This document shows, piece after piece, positions 41,467 to 52,300 of a stretch of 64,000 bases of DNA. The notes beneath the pieces are model-generated. The model did not search any database. It saw nothing but the letters and a program-made list of their open reading frames with translations, and was not told the DNA's origin. Source of the stretch: Chrysoperla carnea (Eukaryota; Arthropoda; Insecta; Neuroptera; Chrysopidae); NCBI RefSeq assembly GCF_905475395.1, contig NC_058342.1, forward strand, positions 20,866,640-20,930,639. Direction: 5' to 3'. The first letter of the stretch is position 1, and every line of letters starts with the position of its first letter. The translations under genes and the position numbers were made by a program.

Positions 41467-44426
41467 TTAAGGTGCTTGTTTTTTGGCACCTTTTTTTTCT
41501 TTTCGTGGTGGTGGTAATGGGCATTGGTCACCAGCTGGTGCAGGTGCTGGAACAGGGGCAGGGGTTGGTTTGGCACTTGGGACACTTGTTTCACTAACTG
41601 CAGCATTGGGAGGAACATCAGTCACTGGACTTGATTTTTGGTTTTCGTTTGATGATTTCGTTGGAGGAGCAGCTGGAGCTTCACTTTCAGATTGAGGTTG
41701 CTTCGCTTTGGGTTGTGGAGGCGCTTGTTTTTTCTGCTCTGCTGGTTTCTTTTGGTTATTTTGTTCTGCAGGTTTAGACTGATCTGCTGGTTTTTTAGTT
41801 TGTTCAGCAGGCTTCTGCTCTTGTTTTTTAGGTTGCTCACCAGGTTGTTTTGGTTCTTGAGGTTTTTTACATTGATCAGCGGGTTTTTGTTCCTGTGGTT
41901 TTTTAGATTGCTCAGCAGATTTTTGATCTTGTTTTTTAGGTTGCTCAGCGGGTTTCTGCTCCTGATTTTTTTTACTTTGATCAGCTGGTTTTTGTTCTTG
42001 AGGTTTTTTGCATTGATCAGCTGGCTTTTGTTCTTGAGGTTTTTTACTTTGATCAGCAGGTTTTGGATCTTGAGGTTTTTTGCATTGATCAGCTGGTTTT
42101 TGTTCTTGAGGTTTTTTACTTTGATCAGCAGGTTTTGGATCTTGAGGTTTTTTGCATTGATCATCTGGTTTTTGTTCTTGAGGTTTTTTGCATTGATCAG
42201 CTGGCTTTTGTTCTTGAGGTTTTTTACTTTGATCAGCAGGTTTCGTGTCTTGAGGTTTTTTGCATTGATCAGCTGGTTTTTGTTCTTGAGGTTTTTTACA
42301 CTGATCAGCTGACTTTTGTTCTTGAGGTTTTTTACTTTGATCAGCAGGTTTCGTATCTTGAGGTTTTTTGCATTGATCAACTTGCTTTTGTTCTTGAGGT
42401 TTTTTACTCTGATCAGTTGGCTTTTGTTCTTGGGGTTTTTTAGCTTGCTGTTCTTGTGGTTTTTTAGATTGTTCAGCAGGTTTTTGCTCTTGTGATTTTT
42501 TAGGTTGTTCTGCAGGCTTTTGTTCCTGCTTTTTAGGTTGCTCAGCTGATTTTTGTTCCTGTATTTTAGACTGCTCAGCAGGTTTTTGTTCTTTATTTTT
42601 AGCTTGTTCAGCAGATTTCTGTTCCTGCGCTTTTTTAGATTGTTCTACAGGTTTCTTGCATTCATCAACAGGTTTCTGTTGTTCTTGTGGTTTTTTATTT
42701 TCCTCAGCGGTTTTTGGTTCTTGTGAAGGTTTAGCTTGCTCTACAGGTTTTGACTCTTGTGACTTTTTGGGCTGCTCAGCAGGTTTTTGTTCCTGTGGCT
42801 TTTTACATTGGTCAGTAGGTTTTGGTTCTTGAGGTTTTTTAGATTGATCAGCAGGTTTTTGATCCTGTGGTTTTTTCTGTTGTTCTTGAGGTTTTTTAGG
42901 TTGCTCAGCTGGTTTTTTAGGTTGTTCAACAGGTTTTTGATCTTGTGGTTTAGCAGCTTGCTCATCAGGTTTTGGCTCTTGAGATTTTTTTGGCTGTTCA
43001 GCAGGTTTTTGCTCTTGTGGCTTTGTACATTGCTCAGCAGGTTTTTGTTCCTGTGGTTTCTTTTGTTCTTGAGGTTTTTTACATTGCTCAGCAGGTTTTT
43101 GTTCTTGTTTTTTAGATTGTTCAGCGGATTTTTGTTCTTCTGCTTTTTTCGATTGCTCAGCAGGTTGTTTCTGTTCTTGTGGTTTTTTAGGTTGCTCGGC
43201 CGGCTTTTGTTCTTGCTTTTTAGCTTGCTCAACAGGTTCTTGGGGTTTTTTAGCCTGCTCAGCAGGTTTTTGTTCTTGTGGTTTTTTAGCTTGCTCAGAA
43301 GGTTTTTGTTCTTGTGGCTTTTTAACTTGTTCAACAGGCTTTTGTTCTTGAGGCTTCTTAGGCTGCTCATCAGGTTTCTGTTCTTGAGTTTTTTTAACCT
43401 GTTCGGTTGGTTTTTGATCTTGTTGCTTTTTAGGTTGCTCGGCCGGTTTCTGTTCTTGTTGCTTTTTGGTTTGTTGAGCAGACTTCTGTTCTTGTGGTTT
43501 TTCAGCTTGTTCAGGCTTAGATTGATCTACAGGTTTCGAATCTTGTGGCTTTTTAGATTGCTCAGCAGGTTTCTTTTGTTCTTGCTGCTTTTTAGATTGG
43601 TCAGCAGGTTTTTGTTCTTCAGGTTTTTTCTCACCAGATTTATGCTCTTGTGGTTTGTTTTGTTCCTGTGATTTTTTACCTTGCTCAGCAGGTTTCTGTT
43701 CTTGTTGTTTTTTAGGTTGCTCGGCTTGTTTCTGCTCTTGTTGCTTTTTAGGTTGCTCAGCTTGTTTCTGCTCTTGTTGCTTTTTAGGTTGCTCAGCTTG
43801 TTTCTGTTCTTGTTGCTTTTTAGGTTGCTCAGCTTGTTTCTGCTCTTGTTGCTTTTTAGGTTGCTCAGCTTGTTTCTGTTCTTGTTGCTTTTTAGGTTGC
43901 TCAGCTTGTTTCTGCTCTTGTTGCTTTTTAGGTTGCTCAGCTTGTTTCTGCTCTTGTTGCTTTTTAGGTTGCTCTGCAGGTTTTTGCTCCTGTTTTTTAG
44001 GTTGCTCTGGTTGTTGAGTTGCTGCTACAGGAGCTAAAGTTTCATCAGAAACATTTTCTGAGCTACCTTTGCCACCTTTTTTATTCTTTTTACCACCTTG
44101 CTGTTGTTGCTGTTGTTTCGCTTGCTCTTGCTGTTTACCTCCTTGTTGTTGTTGTTGCTTAGATTGCTGTTGTTGTTTTGGTTGTTCCTGTTGTTTTGGT
44201 TGCTCTTGCTGCTGTTGTTTCGGTTGTTGTTTCTGTTGTTCATTTTGATTTTGCTGTTTATTTTTTTTACCAGATTGTTGCTGTGGTTGCTGAGGTTGAT
44301 TAGCACCTTCGCCACCACCTTTTTGTTTATTCTTCTTTGATTGTTGTTGTTGTTGTTTATCTTTTTGATTTTGTTGTTGAGTTTGTTGTTTTTGTGGAGC
44401 ATTTTGTTCGCTTGCACCACAAATGC
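41467..44426 (-). CDS. Lys/Gln/Pro/Glu-rich 12-residue repeat protein, terminal exon
   Basis: One minus-strand frame stays open for 985 codons to TAA 41469-41467. It begins at an acceptor (pyrimidine-rich tract ending TTTTTAG, 44427-44428) with a split codon, reading (x)GC then ICGASEQNAPQKQQ, which looks like the end of a signal peptide. A stop lies upstream in frame with no ATG between, so a first exon is required; it was not found. Order: Gln/Lys/Asn-rich low-complexity region (about 130 residues, with KNKKGGKGSS), then some 60 copies of a 12-mer, K-K-P/Q-Q-E-Q-K-P/Q-A-E/D-Q-x, in two flavours: PADQCKKPQEQK with recurring Cys, and QAEQPKKQQEQK. An Ala/Pro/Ser tail ends PLPPPRKEKKGAKKQAP. 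I see no Met and very few aromatic residues in this exon. Family not recognised. A secreted structural, adhesive or salivary protein is possible but inferred; cytoplasmic Lys-rich repeats cannot be excluded. Confidence 0.8.
43690..43980 (-). repeat. 36-bp tandem repeat, eight near-identical copies
   Basis: The plus strand repeats a 36-bp unit with GCTTTTTAGGTTGCTCAGCT at its core, coding QAEQPKKQQEQK on the minus strand. Copies differ only at a few third positions (TGCTCT/TGTTCT), so this part of the exon has expanded or been homogenised recently, unlike the more diverged units at 41760-43680. Confidence 0.85.
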
Positions 44427-44919
44427 CTAAAAATTGGAGCCAAAAAGAAAAAAAAGAAAAAAAACAATTGAATATGATTTGAGAAATTTATTTGAGAAGA
44501 GTGAATAAATAAAATAAAATAAAAAATAAATGAGAATACAACGAAAAATATGAATATAATGTAAATGCAAGATTTGTGCAACTAATTTTTACTTTTTTTT
44601 GGAGAAAGTTTAAAAGAGTGAATCAGTGTCTAAAAGAGTGAATTTGCAGTTGTTTGAAAATTTTACGGTTTGTGCAAAAAGTCCTTTCCTTACACACAAT
44701 GACATATCATGGGCTTATACTTACTTAAGCGAAAAATCCGACAAACGATTTGACAGCAAAAATTTGTAAATTTTTTTTTTTTTTAACGATTTTTTTTGTC
44801 ATTTCAAGAGTTTCGAACGATTTTGATATCAGAATGTTTTTTAAACAATTCATAAATTCATAAAATGGACGCAATTTTCGTATTTTTGGACGCCTGTACA
44901 AGTGTTAGATCTTCATTTC
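44427..44919. other. Intron upstream of the repeat-protein exon, first exon not found
   Basis: Polypyrimidine-rich on the minus strand immediately before the acceptor. A donor-like GTAAGTATA lies at about 44709-44717 (minus), but every frame leading into it either meets a stop or arrives in the wrong phase, so it is not used here as an exon boundary. Confidence 0.4.
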
Positions 44920-45335
44920 AATCCCAGGTTATGCGACAGGCCAAACTGTGTAATTCACTAAAGCGCCTTTGAGATGGGTGGTTGGATTCGTTTACAGGAC
45001 ACTGTCGATGACCTACCCTCTTCATTACGTGGATATTTCTAATTATCCCACTTGTACGGCCTGTATGGAGGACGATGAAACCTCCATACATGTTATTTGC
45101 ACCTGCAGGATGTCAGGTTTGGAATGTTAGGGTCCGAAACCTCGAACCTATCAATCCTGGACGAAATCCCGGCGGAAAAACTGTGAGTTTCCTGCGTGCG
45201 ATCTGACATTAACAGAATTCTATAGCTTCATTTTGTGAAAATAGCATCTCTTACCCGAAGACGTCTCCCTTTCGAGTGACAGGTTCTTCTAAAGAAGGGC
45301 ACAGAGGACCTTTTGGTCTAAGTACTAAGGACCCA
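44920..45335 (+). pseudogene. Non-LTR retrotransposon C-terminal fragment with CCHC motif
   Basis: One plus frame reads PTCTACMEDDETSIHVICTC near 45057-45115, the C-x2-C...H-x4-C knuckle found at the C-terminus of R1/jockey-type LINE reverse transcriptases. The frame is broken on both sides. The following GACGAAATCCCGGCGGAAAA...GAAGACGTCTCCCTTTCGAG matches, with divergence, the remnant at 15286-15530, and TTTTGGTCTAAGT matches the other LINE tails in this window. Confidence 0.65.
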
Positions 45336-45548
45336 TTTCCGGCATCTTTCTTATGTACTATTCTTACGAGATTTCTATTATAATCCATTGCATTAGCTGG
45401 ACCCAAAACAGACAAAAATTGAGTTTATTTGACGATTCTGTCGAACAGTTTCCGAGATATTTTTGAAAACAGTAAATGAAGAGATTCGGAAACTGTCAGT
45501 ATAAATCAACGATTAATTTATTGAAATTAATCGACGTTTCGGGCAGAA

Positions 45549-45663
45549 TATCAAAAAACTATTCAAGTGAGGAGATGTCATATATTTTCTATCTTTGTTT
45601 AACGGTGCTGTTTGACAAAGATAGAAAATATTCGATGTCTTTACTTGTATAGTTTTTTGATAA
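45549..45663. repeat. Long hairpin, arms about 47 bp
   Basis: TATCAAAAAACTATTCAAGT...TTTTCTATCTTTG (45549-45597) is inverted as CAAAGATAGAAAATA...ACTTGTATAGTTTTTTGATA (about 45617-45663) with a few mismatches and a roughly 20-base loop. It is a small MITE or fold-back. Confidence 0.75.
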
Positions 45664-45724
45664 CTGCTTTTTGGTAAGTTTTTCGATTTTAAAAACAATC
45701 TTTGTCATCAATTTGATGATTGGC

Positions 45725-45960
45725 CATGGTGAAAAAAATATTTGATGAAAGAAAAAGTCTTAATAAGTCTTAGAAACTCTGAATTTCTCAACGTTTTTGG
45801 ACTGTCTAATTCAGAGTTATCCAGACTTATTAAATCTGAATTAGACAGTCCAAAAAACGTTGAGAAATTCAGAGTTATTCAGAGTTCCTAAGACTTTTTC
45901 TGAGTTTCTGAAAGACTTATTAAGGCTTATTCTTTCTTCAAATATTTTTTCCACCAGGGT
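45725..45960. repeat. Near-complete fold-back, about 235 bp
   Basis: The inner arms CTCTGAATTTCTCAACG...CTAATTCAGA (45777-45815) and TCTGAATTAG...CGTTGAGAAATTCAGAG (about 45834-45872) pair nearly perfectly around a loop of about 18 bases. The outer arms CCATGGTGAAAAAAATATTT near 45724 and AAATATTTTTTCCACCAGGG near 45938 extend the stem. There is no coding capacity. Confidence 0.82.
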
Positions 45961-46372
45961 GATAAACAAATCAATGAAGAAATCGACTTTGTACGTCATT
46001 ATAAAGTTAATATTCATGATGGGCCATTGTGGGCAGGAATCTGAAGAATAGGAAATAAAATTTGTGTGTTTGTGAGTAAAAGCGAAAATTTGTTTAGACT
46101 ACTGAATAGCTCTGAATTGTTCTTCCTTTTATTAAAAATTACAAAAAAAAAGTTCAAAACTACTAAAAAGCCTCCAAATACAAGGAATGGATGTTTATCT
46201 AGTCAATTTAAAAAAATTGTTTGGGTGAAATAGTCTCACCATAAAAAAAAGAAGATTTTCTAATAGATCAAAGTATAGTTTCTAGATAGATCCATCACCA
46301 TAGAATGAGGAAGAAGTTGCATGCCATTTACACTATACTTTACCTAATAGGGAAATTTACCACTGTCACGTT
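45961..46372. other. Downstream of glycogenin: probable 3' UTR
   Basis: Follows the glycogenin stop codon on the minus strand. A minus-strand AATAAA lies at 46128-46133 (plus TTTATT), 240 bases after the stop, and is the best poly(A) candidate. Confidence 0.5.
46128..46133 (-). terminator. Candidate poly(A) signal of glycogenin
   Basis: AATAAA on the minus strand, 240 bases after the stop codon. Other weaker hexamers exist, so the choice is provisional. Confidence 0.4.
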
Positions 46373-49300
46373 TTAATCAGCTATCGAAACATTCGTACCA
46401 TCAGTAGAACCTGCAGTAGATTCTTTAGCTGTAGTTGATTTTGGTTGTTGTGTTTGTACAGCACTAGTACTTCCGGCTGATTCTTGAACAGCAGGTGTTG
46501 CTAATGTTTCACTAATTTTCTGCCATATATTTGCAAATGAATCACGTCCCAAATAATCAATATTACCAACTTCCCAACTTTGTCTTCGGAAATGATCTTC
46601 AAGTGCACTTTGAGCGCTTGAACGTGGAGCACCAAGAGTCATTTGAGCGAATGCACCAGCAAGACCTGCCTATAAAATTAGAAACAAAATCAATATTGTT
46701 TCAAACATAAACATTTCGTTTTTATATTAGCAGCAAAATCGCGACGATTTTACCCCTTTTAACTCTTCATCACTGAAATTAAAAACTTTTCGAGAAGCTG
46801 AAATAAAGGGAATTAGGCAGGATTTTATTTTTGGTTATTTACTGAAGAAGTGGAAAAAAGTATCCCTTTAAGATTACAGTTTAACAGCTGTATAATCAAA
46901 GAACTACGTGGTTTTCGCAAGATTGTTAAATTGTTAAAATATTTCTTGGCTGGGGAAGTTAAGAGTCCTGGCTACCTTGCACATTCAGGCTGTCTAGTGT
47001 GTCGAGAACTCTGGGTCACAAAATGTGCACTTGTTTGACCATTCTAAGTGATATTACTATATGATATGTTATAGCACTTAGAATGGTAAAACACATGCAC
47101 ATTTTATGACGCAGGTATCATCAAAATCCAAAAACCTTAGGAGAATAGCGAATTTTTCTGATGAGACAGCTGTTAGACCATTAAGAAAATGAGTTATTAG
47201 TCACTGTAATTCAATTGCGATGAGCCGTTAGGGGGGTAAATTGTAGCGAAAGTGCCGCTGAGAGAAATTTCAACTTAAAGAAAAACAAAACAATTCAATT
47301 GACTGAAGAAACAAAGAATTTAGAAGAATAAATTTATAAGGATAGCAATAATTCGAAATAGTAGATAATATATAGACGTTAGAAAAGAGATCATACTCTA
47401 GGCGCTAGGCCTCGTTTCATAGAAATTCAAGGCAGTATAAAAATTTTTCTTACGTGTTTTCATATACTTAAGTTTTTTAAACCACTTTTGACTTCAGGGC
47501 TTAAATAAACGCAAGAAAAACTTTGGAGTAGCTTTAAACTTTCATTGACTACGGAAAAATCACCTGGCACCTAGATTATCAAATAATCTAAAACTATCGA
47601 GGGTAAAAAAGGGAGAACTACCTGCATGTTATAAAAAGCGCCCAAACATAAAATTATGATGGCACTGGTGTACTGGAATACATTATAAAAGTTTTAAAAG
47701 AAAGTAATAAGAGTAAGATAAAGATCTAAGCAAGTTGTTAGAGAAGGATAGAGAAGTTCACATTCAACACAAAGTAATATCTGTTTAAGATAAATATCCA
47801 TACAAGTGATTAGAAAAGGATGGAGAAGTAGACTAAGTCCCCCTTCTGACGAGAAAGCCATTGTGGCCATTCTCCGAAACTTAATTTTACGTTTTTTTGG
47901 ACACTTTTTGAATTCAACAGCTCTATGAGATAGTTCTCCTTGTATCTACTCTCCATAACTAAAACCAACGTCAGTAAAAAGAGTTTTGGATAGAAAAAGT
48001 GGATTTCAATAGATTTTTGTGATAGGATCAAACATGGCGATTGTAGGAATAATTTCGAAAAAGGTATAACTAGAAGTACATCGAATTATAACTAGAAGTA
48101 CATCGATCCTAGATACTAGGGTTAAAAATGACGACTATGTGTAAACCTTCCTCTATCCAATAATTTATTTACAGCTAAAACCTTGACTAAGGCTAAAACA
48201 ACTATTCACCCAAATTATCTACTATTTCGAATATTTGGAAATATCACTCCGATGTTGACCAGTACAACCAAGGTAATTTGAAATATGAATACAAATGAAT
48301 TGTTCTGTTTAGCAAAAATTTTAAGAAAACAATCTTCTGATTTGACAAGTGATCGACTAAAGTACATCCAACTCTTTTTTTACGCGGAAGACATATTTCT
48401 AAGGAATTAGGACACACGGTACAGGAAAGTTATCCGAAGATATATTTTTCACGGCTACCTTTAATTTAAAATGCGTGTAAAAATATATTTTTTTAAATAT
48501 AAAGATTAAAAAAATTGGGAAAAGGTTGTGCAAATGTGGAAAATGGCTTGCTGTTCCAAGCAAATTTACAATAAATATTATTTGAGTAGTGTTGAATAAC
48601 GCAAGCATACAAATGGTGTGAATAATAACAAAAAATATACAAAACCGAAATTAGTGTGCTATACATGGTGTTTTGTTATTAATAGCAGTAAATTAAGCTT
48701 ATCAAGATAAATGGAAAAGCTTTTTAACAAATTTCGATCTGAGGCCTAATTCGGTAGATTTGACTATGGGAAAAATAGAAAGATTTGTGCATTCACAGAC
48801 CTATCAAACTCATTAAACGAAGTTGGTGTAATTGATTGTAAATTGAATTGGGTAGCGAATACTAAAAAAAATATTTTGTTGTCTTTATAAAGAAAAAAAA
48901 ATTTATCAAATTATTTCACCAATACAGAAACACTTAGATGTAAGAGCCTAATCTCCCGAATTAGTCCTCAGATCGAATTGATAAGCTTAATTTACTGGTA
49001 TAATTTTCTACTATCAATAACAGAACACTTTGAATAAATAAAAATTGCCGAAGTTCATTGTCGCGAATCTTTAAACTAAACTTTTAATCTCGTGTAAAAA
49101 AAGAGTTGAGTGTGTAACCTAATAAAATTTACAAATACTTACTTCCTCATGATTATCCTTGGTTTCGTTACTGGGATCATCGGAGGATATTAAAGCTGTT
49201 AATTGTGCTTCAATATTAGGAATAGGACAACAGGAATCATTATTATTATTATTATATACATTGGAATTATGGGAATAGGAATTACTGACATCACATGATC

Positions 49301-52300
49301 TACATTCTATTTTGGAATGCATTCGATCTGAATGATTTTCATTTTTATTACTAAAATTATTTTGGGAATGATATTGATCCTGACTCTGATGATACGAAGG
49401 GGGTGGTGATGGATCCCTATGGGGTTGATCATGATGAATGGGATCAGGATTATGCCAATGTTGTTGGGATTGATGATGAACGTCGTGATTATGATTTTCC
49501 TGATGATGGGAATGATTTTCCTGATGGTGGAAATGATTATCATGATTGTGGGAATGATTATCTTGATGATGGGAATGATTATCATGATTGTAGGAATGAT
49601 TATCTTGGTGGTGAGAATGATTATCATGGTTGTGGAAATGATTATCTTGATGATGGGAAAGATTTTCCTGGTGGTGAAAATGATTATCGTGATTGTGGGA
49701 ATGATTATCTTGATGATGGGAATGGTTATCATGATGGTGGAAATGATTATCATGATTGTGGGAATGATTATCTTGATGATGGGAATGATGATCATGATTG
49801 TGGGAATGATTATCTTGATGGTGGTGGGAATGATTATCATGATTGTGGGAATGATTATCTTGATGATGGGAATGATTTTCATGATTGTGGGAATGATTAT
49901 CATAATTGTGGGAATGATTTTCATGATTGTAGGAATGATTTTCATGAAAATATTGATGTTGTTCATGAAATGGTTGATTAATTTCATGATGTGGTTGATT
50001 TTCATGATGAAAATGTTGATTATGTGATTGATTATCATGAAAATGATGATTTTCGTTATGATAATGTTGATTATTTGATTGATTATCATGAGAATGATGA
50101 AACGGTGGATTTTCATGATACGATTGATTATGATTTTCCCACGGGTCATAGAAATGTGTCGGTTCGATTTGATTATTACTAGTAGGAACATAATATTGTT
50201 GATCACATGATGTCGTTTCGTTATTATAATAAATAGGAATGTTACGTATTTCAAGTGAGGGGGGAATTAAGCTAATAGGTTCAACATAATAGGTAGAAGA
50301 ATTATAGGAACTATTATTATTGTCATAATTATTATGATGGATATCATGGGTTTCAGTCGATCGATGTAGCCTTTCATGATCACTATCAGTAGGACACGTC
50401 CAATGTGAGTATTCATTCTAGGTAAACCAACAGCCAAGCATGCAAAAAAAGAAAAAAAAAACTCTATGCAAATATTTTAGGATTAAAAAAAAAAAATTAA
50501 AACCTATTATTAGTACTTCTACATATTCAGTAACCTTATCACCTGATAACATTGTACAGAGCGTTTTAGAAAACGTGTTCTTAAAATTCAGAAATAGTAC
50601 AGTAAAATTTAAAACCCTGGCAAAGTGCGAATCGGGCTCGATTGGAAAGGATTTTGTACGAATATTTTGCTTACTTTTTAGCTCCTGCGGAATATATGCG
50701 CGTGCATCGCACACACAATATTTGACATTTGTATTTATATCTTATATTATGATCATTTCTGTGAGTACAAGATAGCTGTGAGCACTAAAGTTCGGCTATG
50801 TATTTTGTTATTTTAGTGATTACTTAGTTCGAATCCAACAACCCTTTTAGCCCTTGCGTTCAAAAATTGGACACTATTGAACAAAAAACAGAGATATTAT
50901 ATCTGTGTTCGTTACATCTAGGCATATCAATATAACAAAAATCTGTTGTGCCCGATTAATTAAGAATGTATCAGCGCGTAGTGGGGACACAAATAAAAAA
51001 AAATTTATATAAAATATTTTTTCAATTTTGATGGTAAATTATGTTATAACTTGACGATATAAGACAGGTAGTAAGAATAAAATTTTTCGATACCTGAACT
51101 AATTTTCAAAATATTGAAACTTTGTTTTAATTATTTAGTTTTCTATATTTCGACAACCAAACAGATATCGAAAAATTTTATTCTTATTTTTCGTCTACAT
51201 TCACGAAGTTATAAACAATTTAATATTGAGATATCAAACCCGATTTTTTTGTTTAAAATGTTTTGAAGAGCTTGAAATATAATTCTCTTAGTCGTAGTGG
51301 GGAGTACGTATCACTTTGACCTAGACTTTAATCCACAACTTATAAAGAAGTAGAGAAAAAAATTAGAATCTGAACTTCGAAAAATACTATTTCTGGAATT
51401 TAGATGTACCGTTATACGTGAAACACTCTGTATAATATTATTTTTTATTAATTTACAAGATGGTGCAGCAAGTCAATTATTTTAAAATTATAAAACAGTG
51501 CATATTATACACATTGTGCAAAGATGGAAAAAAAATCAGATAATGGCTATAATAGGCTAATAAAATTATAGGCTATAGGCTATTAGGTTAAAAATTATAA
51601 TAATTAAATGCAAAAACACAAAATATTTTACAAATTTAAATCTCACATCATGAAAGCCGTCTTATTTTAATAATTCAATAAAAAAAAAACAACCATTTTT
51701 GACGAAAAATCAGTCCTTCCGGGTTAAAATCGGCAAAAACTGAAGTAAGGTCAAAATTTTCGAGATTTTTTTGATTTTTCGTATGATATCCGATTGCCTG
51801 CCGAGGTCGAAAACTTGGATTTAACAATGCCTCTACATTGCAAACAACATGTCAAAACAAAATTTCTCCATACATTTTGAAATTTTAAAAGCCCTACACT
51901 GACAGACATAAACATCGCCCCGAGAGACAAAAAGGAACTCATGTCTTCTCCCCACCTCATTGATTATCGACTATTTTTATACAGTCGATGTCCCCTCAAT
52001 AATTGCATTCTGGCAACAGATTCAGCTATACTGACAGATTTTCAGAAAATGCCACGAATAATTGGGGAAGGAGAGGATACGTTTCCCTTCAAGCTCTTCC
52101 TGACATTTTCTGAAGATCTGTCGGTATAAATGTTGCCAGAATGCAATTATTGAGAGGGCACCGAGCTATCGGAGATAATTTTTGATTGTGTTTTTAATAA
52201 AGTTAACAATAAAGGAGGTGGGGGAGAAGACATCCGTTCCTTCTTGTCCCCCGTGGTGATGTAGAAAAAATTGGAGATAATTCTACAAAAAATTATTTCG

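Noticed and set aside
41622..42380. 252-residue minus-strand ORF rich in Asn/Lys/Leu starting with Met
   Set aside because: Out of frame with the 985-codon repeat frame that has clean acceptor, unique ends and poly(A) signal; its openness is a by-product of the 36-bp period.
42000..42420. Regularly spaced repeats that might suggest a CRISPR-like array
   Set aside because: The units are contiguous, translate to a 12-residue protein repeat and lie in an insect gene; there are no unique spacers.
42787..43671. 294-residue plus-strand Leu/Phe-rich ORF
   Set aside because: Antisense shadow of the repeat exon; no independent start context, splice sites or unique termini.
44704..44720. Strong donor-like GTAAGTATA on the minus strand upstream of the repeat-protein exon
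   Set aside because: The three frames entering it give a stop, or a phase that does not match the (x)GC split codon, so it cannot be the missing first exon as it stands.
46300..46345. Minus-strand ATG GCA TGC AAC TTC TTC CTC ATT as a possible signal-peptide exon
   Set aside because: The only nearby donor leaves the wrong phase for the repeat exon, and it lies within the likely glycogenin 3' UTR.
49307..50254. 315-residue Ile/Met/Asn ORF (minus) and 192- to 202-residue plus ORFs over the same stretch
   Set aside because: They are other frames of the glycogenin His-repeat exon, which alone joins its neighbours in phase and without stops.
50815..50850. GTTCGAATCC resembling a tRNA B box
   Set aside because: No A box at the right distance and no cloverleaf stems could be drawn around it.
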